Source: ZC4RG20 sp963702105 (lineage in GTDB: Bacteria; Pseudomonadota; Gammaproteobacteria; Steroidobacterales; Rariloculaceae). Taken from it: 64,000 bases of DNA. This document shows positions 61,631-64,000 of this stretch, piece after piece (position 1 is the stretch's first letter; the number at the start of each line of letters is the position of its first letter). Location: contig OY969712.1 of assembly GCA_963702105.1 (NCBI GenBank), positions 1,116,001 through 1,180,000 of the forward strand, in the 5' to 3' direction. The position numbers and the translations under genes are program-made. A model generated the notes under the pieces. The model had not been told where the DNA came from, did not search any database, and saw only the letters and a program-made list of their open reading frames with translations.

Positions 61631-62095
61631 ATGAGAAATGCTGGGAAGGTCACGGCGGGCGGGGCCGTGGGGCTGCTGCTCACGGCTGTCGTGCACGCGG
61701 ACGTGACGCTCAACGCGGCGCGCGTCGGCGCCGAGGACGTAGCCGCGGACGCCAAGTTTTACGAGTCGGCCTTCGGCCTCAAGGAGGTCAACCGCCTACA
61801 GCTGCCGGGCAACATAGAAATCATGATGAACTTCGGTTCGTCGGTCGAAGCCGCCAAGGGTAACTCGAACCCGCAGGTCGTCGTCATGCACCGCGCCTCG
61901 AACAACGTCGACGATCCCGTTCCGCACATCATCTTCAATGTGACGGACATGGCGGCGACGGTCGCGGCGGTCAAGGCGGCGGGCGGCTCGATGCAGGGCG
62001 AGCCGCGGCCCTTCGGCAATACGGGGATCGTGATCGGCATCGCCAAGGACCCGGCCGGCAATCGGCTCGAGCTGATTCAGCGCCCCAAGCAATGA
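61631..62095 (+). CDS. Exported VOC-superfamily protein, paralogue of the 22.5-kb gene
   Basis: A 154-residue protein from ATG 61631 (AGGAGA upstream). A signal peptide (GKVTAGGAVGLLLTAVVHA) precedes one VOC module: NAARVGAEDVAADAKFYESA, MMNFGSSVEAAKGNS, HIIFNVTDMAATVAAVKAAG, and DPAGNRLELIQRP. It matches the 22459-22911 protein along its length, including the replaced first metal ligand and the conserved late His and Glu. Two exported paralogues 39 kb apart suggest a shared periplasmic role. Confidence 0.8.
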   Translation: MRNAGKVTAGGAVGLLLTAVVHADVTLNAARVGAEDVAADAKFYESAFGLKEVNRLQLPGNIEIMMNFGSSVEAAKGNSNPQVVVMHRASNNVDDPVPHIIFNVTDMAATVAAVKAAGGSMQGEPRPFGNTGIVIGIAKDPAGNRLELIQRPKQ

Positions 62096-62201
62096 GCCTG
62101 CGCCGCGGCGGACGGCTGCCCGGGTCAGCGCCCGGGCAGCTCCGCCTCGGCCGAGAGGGTGCCGCCCCTCGGGGGCGCGGCGAGCCGGCCGTCATTCGCC
62201 T

Positions 62202-63383
62202 CTACGGTTTCGGCGCCGGTTCTCCCGCCGATTCGGGCCAAAGGCTCTCCTCTTCCGGGAATTCGACGCGCACGGTCGTCCCGCCGGCCGCATTGCGGGC
62301 CCACGACGCGGCACCGCCGACCTGATGCGCGAGCGACTGCACAAGTCGGCGTCCCGAGCCGCTCGCCTGGCGGCCCTCCGCTAAACCGACGCCGTCGTCG
62401 GCGATCTCGAGCCGCAGGCGGCCGTCCTCGGCGCGCAGGCGAACCGCAATCGTCCCGTCCCGGTCCTCGGGAAATGCATGCTTGATCGAGTTCGTCACGA
62501 GCTCGTTGACGATGAGCCCCAGCGAGACGGCCCTGTCGACGGTCGTCTCGTACGACTCGATGGCCGTGCGCACCGCGATCGCGTCCGTGACGACGCTGTG
62601 CTTCAGGTCGTCGCAGAGGCCCTCGAGAAATTCCTGGATGTCGACGCGCGAAACGCTGCCGTGCAGGTGCAGGCGGTTGAAGACGCGCGCGAGGACGATG
62701 AGCTGGCGCACGGCCGCGCCGATGGCGTCGTGCGCGGCGCCATCGGCGAGCTTGAAGCGGGCCACCTCCAGCGAGGCCGCGATCGATTGCAGGCTGTTCT
62801 TGATCCGATGGTTGATGTCGGCGAGCAGCAGCGTCTTCTGCTCGTCGGAGGCGCGCAGCCGGCGTTCGGCCTGCTTGAGGTCCTCGATGTCGCGGGAAAT
62901 TCCGATGAGCCCTAAGAGCTGTCCCTTGGGGCCGTACCAGGGCGCTTTGGTCGAGAGGTAACAGCGGGTGGCGGCGGCGGCGCCCACGCCCACCAGCTCT
63001 TCGGTCGTGCTCACGTGACGCGTTCGCAGGACGTCCTCGTCGCTCGCCTCGATGGCGCGGGCCGCTTCCGGCCGGACCAGGTCGCTGGCCCGTTTGCCCT
63101 GCAGCGCATCCCGGCGCGTGCCGAGGAGCTGGGCCGTTGCGGAGTTGGCGCGCACGAACCGGCCCTCGCGATCCTTGACGTACAGCGGGTCGGGCACCCC
63201 TTCGAGGACGGTCTCCAGAAGGCTGTTGTTCTCGGCCAGCTCGGCATTCGATATCGCCAGCTCCTCCACGGTGGTGCGCAGCGCTTCGATCAGAGCGGCC
63301 GTCAACAGCGCGCTGACGAGAAATATGAGGACGGACGCCGCCGTCGAGAAATTCGTCAGCGCGAATGTCCGCATGGGCGGCAC
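62202..63383 (-). CDS. Sensor histidine kinase (PAS, HisKA_2/HWE-like), C-terminal part of a split gene
   Basis: A 393-residue protein as it stands. A hydrophobic segment (STAASVLIFLVSALLTAALI) is followed by a PAS domain (NNSLLETVLEGVPDPLYVKD, YGPKGQLLGLIGISRDIEDL). A HisKA_2-type phospho-acceptor helix contains ADINHRIKNSLQSIAASLEV with the conserved His. The ATPase has a clear N box (LIVNELVTNSIKHAFPED) and G boxes (EIADDGVGL). Its GTG start at 63383 directly follows the TAA of the upstream DUF4118 part in the same frame, so the two are probably one gene broken by a nonsense codon. Confidence 0.85.
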   Translation of the reverse strand: MPPMRTFALTNFSTAASVLIFLVSALLTAALIEALRTTVEELAISNAELAENNSLLETVLEGVPDPLYVKDREGRFVRANSATAQLLGTRRDALQGKRASDLVRPEAARAIEASDEDVLRTRHVSTTEELVGVGAAAATRCYLSTKAPWYGPKGQLLGLIGISRDIEDLKQAERRLRASDEQKTLLLADINHRIKNSLQSIAASLEVARFKLADGAAHDAIGAAVRQLIVLARVFNRLHLHGSVSRVDIQEFLEGLCDDLKHSVVTDAIAVRTAIESYETTVDRAVSLGLIVNELVTNSIKHAFPEDRDGTIAVRLRAEDGRLRLEIADDGVGLAEGRQASGSGRRLVQSLAHQVGGAASWARNAAGGTTVRVEFPEEESLWPESAGEPAPKP

Positions 63384-63638
63384 TTAGTAGTAGACGCCGA
63401 GCGCGGCGCTGAGAAAGGTCGCGAGGAACCCTGAGCCGCGGTCGAAGATGAACGACGAGACGATCACGGCCGGCATGAACAGCAGCAGCGGCGAATAGGC
63501 CGCGCCGTTCGGGACCGCGCGGGTCACGGCGAAGCTCGCGTAGAAGGTCACGAGGACGAGCCCGGCCGCGATCGCGTAGCGTAGGAGCCGCGGGAAGGTC
63601 CGCAGCGGTCTGAGCTTCTGAATGAGTGCGATGATCAT
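63384..63638 (-). CDS. DUF4118 membrane part of the same histidine kinase, ended by TAA
   Basis: 84 residues from ATG 63638. Three membrane-type segments (LRYAIAAGLVLVTFYASFAV, YSPLLLFMPAVIVSSFIF, GSGFLATFLSAALGVYY) match the KdpD-like DUF4118 domain that normally continues straight into a fourth helix and then a kinase. Here TAA (63386-63384) ends it, and the next codon GTG restarts the kinase with no frame change. Either a real nonsense mutation with possible reinitiation, or a base-call error. Confidence 0.7.
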   Translation of the reverse strand: MIIALIQKLRPLRTFPRLLRYAIAAGLVLVTFYASFAVTRAVPNGAAYSPLLLFMPAVIVSSFIFDRGSGFLATFLSAALGVYY

Positions 63639-63896
63639 CGGTTGTGTCGGAGTCCGGGCTCGGGCGCGCGGCCGCGGCACGGGCCCGCGGCCTCTCGGAC
63701 GAACCGGGCTCGTCGTCGCGACGAACATCGTCGGCGATGCCTGCGAGCTGAGTTTTCGTAGGCACAAGCAACGGCCGTGCCAACCGCGCCGGGGGGTTAT
63801 GCTAGCGTTAGGACATTGGGCGCCATGGAGGGTTCGCCGCTGAGAAGCTCTTCGGGTGCGCAATCGATGCGGTGACGGCACGAAGGAGGCGGCGAG

Positions 63897-64000
63897 TTGA
63901 ACGGAGAGCTCGACTTTCTTCAGGGCGGCGGCGACATGGGCGCACTCGTGCGCGCGCACGACTGGTCGCGCACTGCTCTGGGCCCTGCTGCCGGATGGCC
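63897..64000 (+). CDS. Start of a sensor histidine kinase, 3' partial
   Basis: Only the first 34 codons lie in the window. TTG 63897 follows a strong AGGAGG at 7-base spacing. The reading LNGELDFLQGGGDMGALVRA, then HDWSRTALGPAAGW, matches the conserved beginning of large GAF/PAS sensor kinases (HDWS.T.LGP...W). It is divergent from the split DUF4118 kinase, so two sensor kinases lie back to back. Confidence 0.65.
   Translation, partial: MNGELDFLQGGGDMGALVRAHDWSRTALGPAAGW

Noticed and set aside
1..64000. CRISPR array, prophage, insertion sequence, rRNA or tRNA genes
   Set aside because: None seen: no regularly spaced repeats, transposase or integrase motifs, or recognisable RNA-gene sequence in any part of the window.

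Overview
The window is GC-rich, densely coded bacterial DNA with short intergenic gaps and no rRNA, tRNA, phage, insertion sequence or CRISPR array that I can see. Two very large TonB-dependent receptors with C-terminal Phe, RND and EmrAB-type pumps with outer-membrane factors, OmpA/OmpW-like barrels and a kbl-tdh pair point to a Gram-negative, most likely a gammaproteobacterium. The style (paired large receptors, many exported proteins of unknown role) resembles Steroidobacter/Nevskia-like lineages; that placement is inference.

Layout. 1-7.3 kb: end of a DUF4397-repeat protein, a small barrel protein, an OmpR-type regulator with a degenerate receiver, a Uma2-flavoprotein pair, and the tdh-kbl threonine catabolism pair. 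7.4-24.2 kb: a modular lipoprotein, a small ABM-like protein, two TonB-dependent receptors (the first frameshifted), an MFS exporter, a large exported protein of unknown function, a 2OG-Fe(II) oxygenase, a zinc-ribbon protein, an exported VOC protein and a frameshifted MgtC/DUF4010 membrane protein. 24.5-27.1 kb: DUF4389, inorganic pyrophosphatase, a coiled-coil protein and an exported SRPBCC protein. 27.1-36.7 kb: a multidrug efflux island, with an RND pump and its adaptor on the minus strand, divergent from MarR regulator - EmrA - EmrB - NodT-type outer-membrane factor. 36.9-38.5 kb: a GYD-domain protein and an HTH/nucleotidyltransferase toxin-antitoxin-like pair.

38.6-50 kb is the most unusual part. 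It holds a run of exported proteins that share two unnamed domains in different combinations, a PA14-like lipoprotein, a membrane-anchored protein and two membrane proteins, with a LuxR-type regulator in the middle. A 52-bp near-identical element precedes two of the genes. I recognise no described system here.

50-64 kb: a broken SnoaL-like gene, a VOC protein, a metallo-beta-lactamase-fold hydrolase, then a tightly overlapping eight-gene operon (RDD, RDD, SpoIIM, membrane protein, DUF4129, DUF4350, MoxR, DUF58). After it come a barrel protein, a second exported VOC protein, a histidine kinase split by an in-frame stop, and the first codons of another sensor kinase at the right edge.

Six single-base frame disruptions are visible in five genes. 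All are +1 insertions, and all lie in 7-mers that become a perfect 6-bp palindrome when one base is removed (four of the six give GACGTC). This looks more like a systematic sequencing or consensus artefact than independent gene decay, so those genes are annotated as CDS with the frameshift stated.
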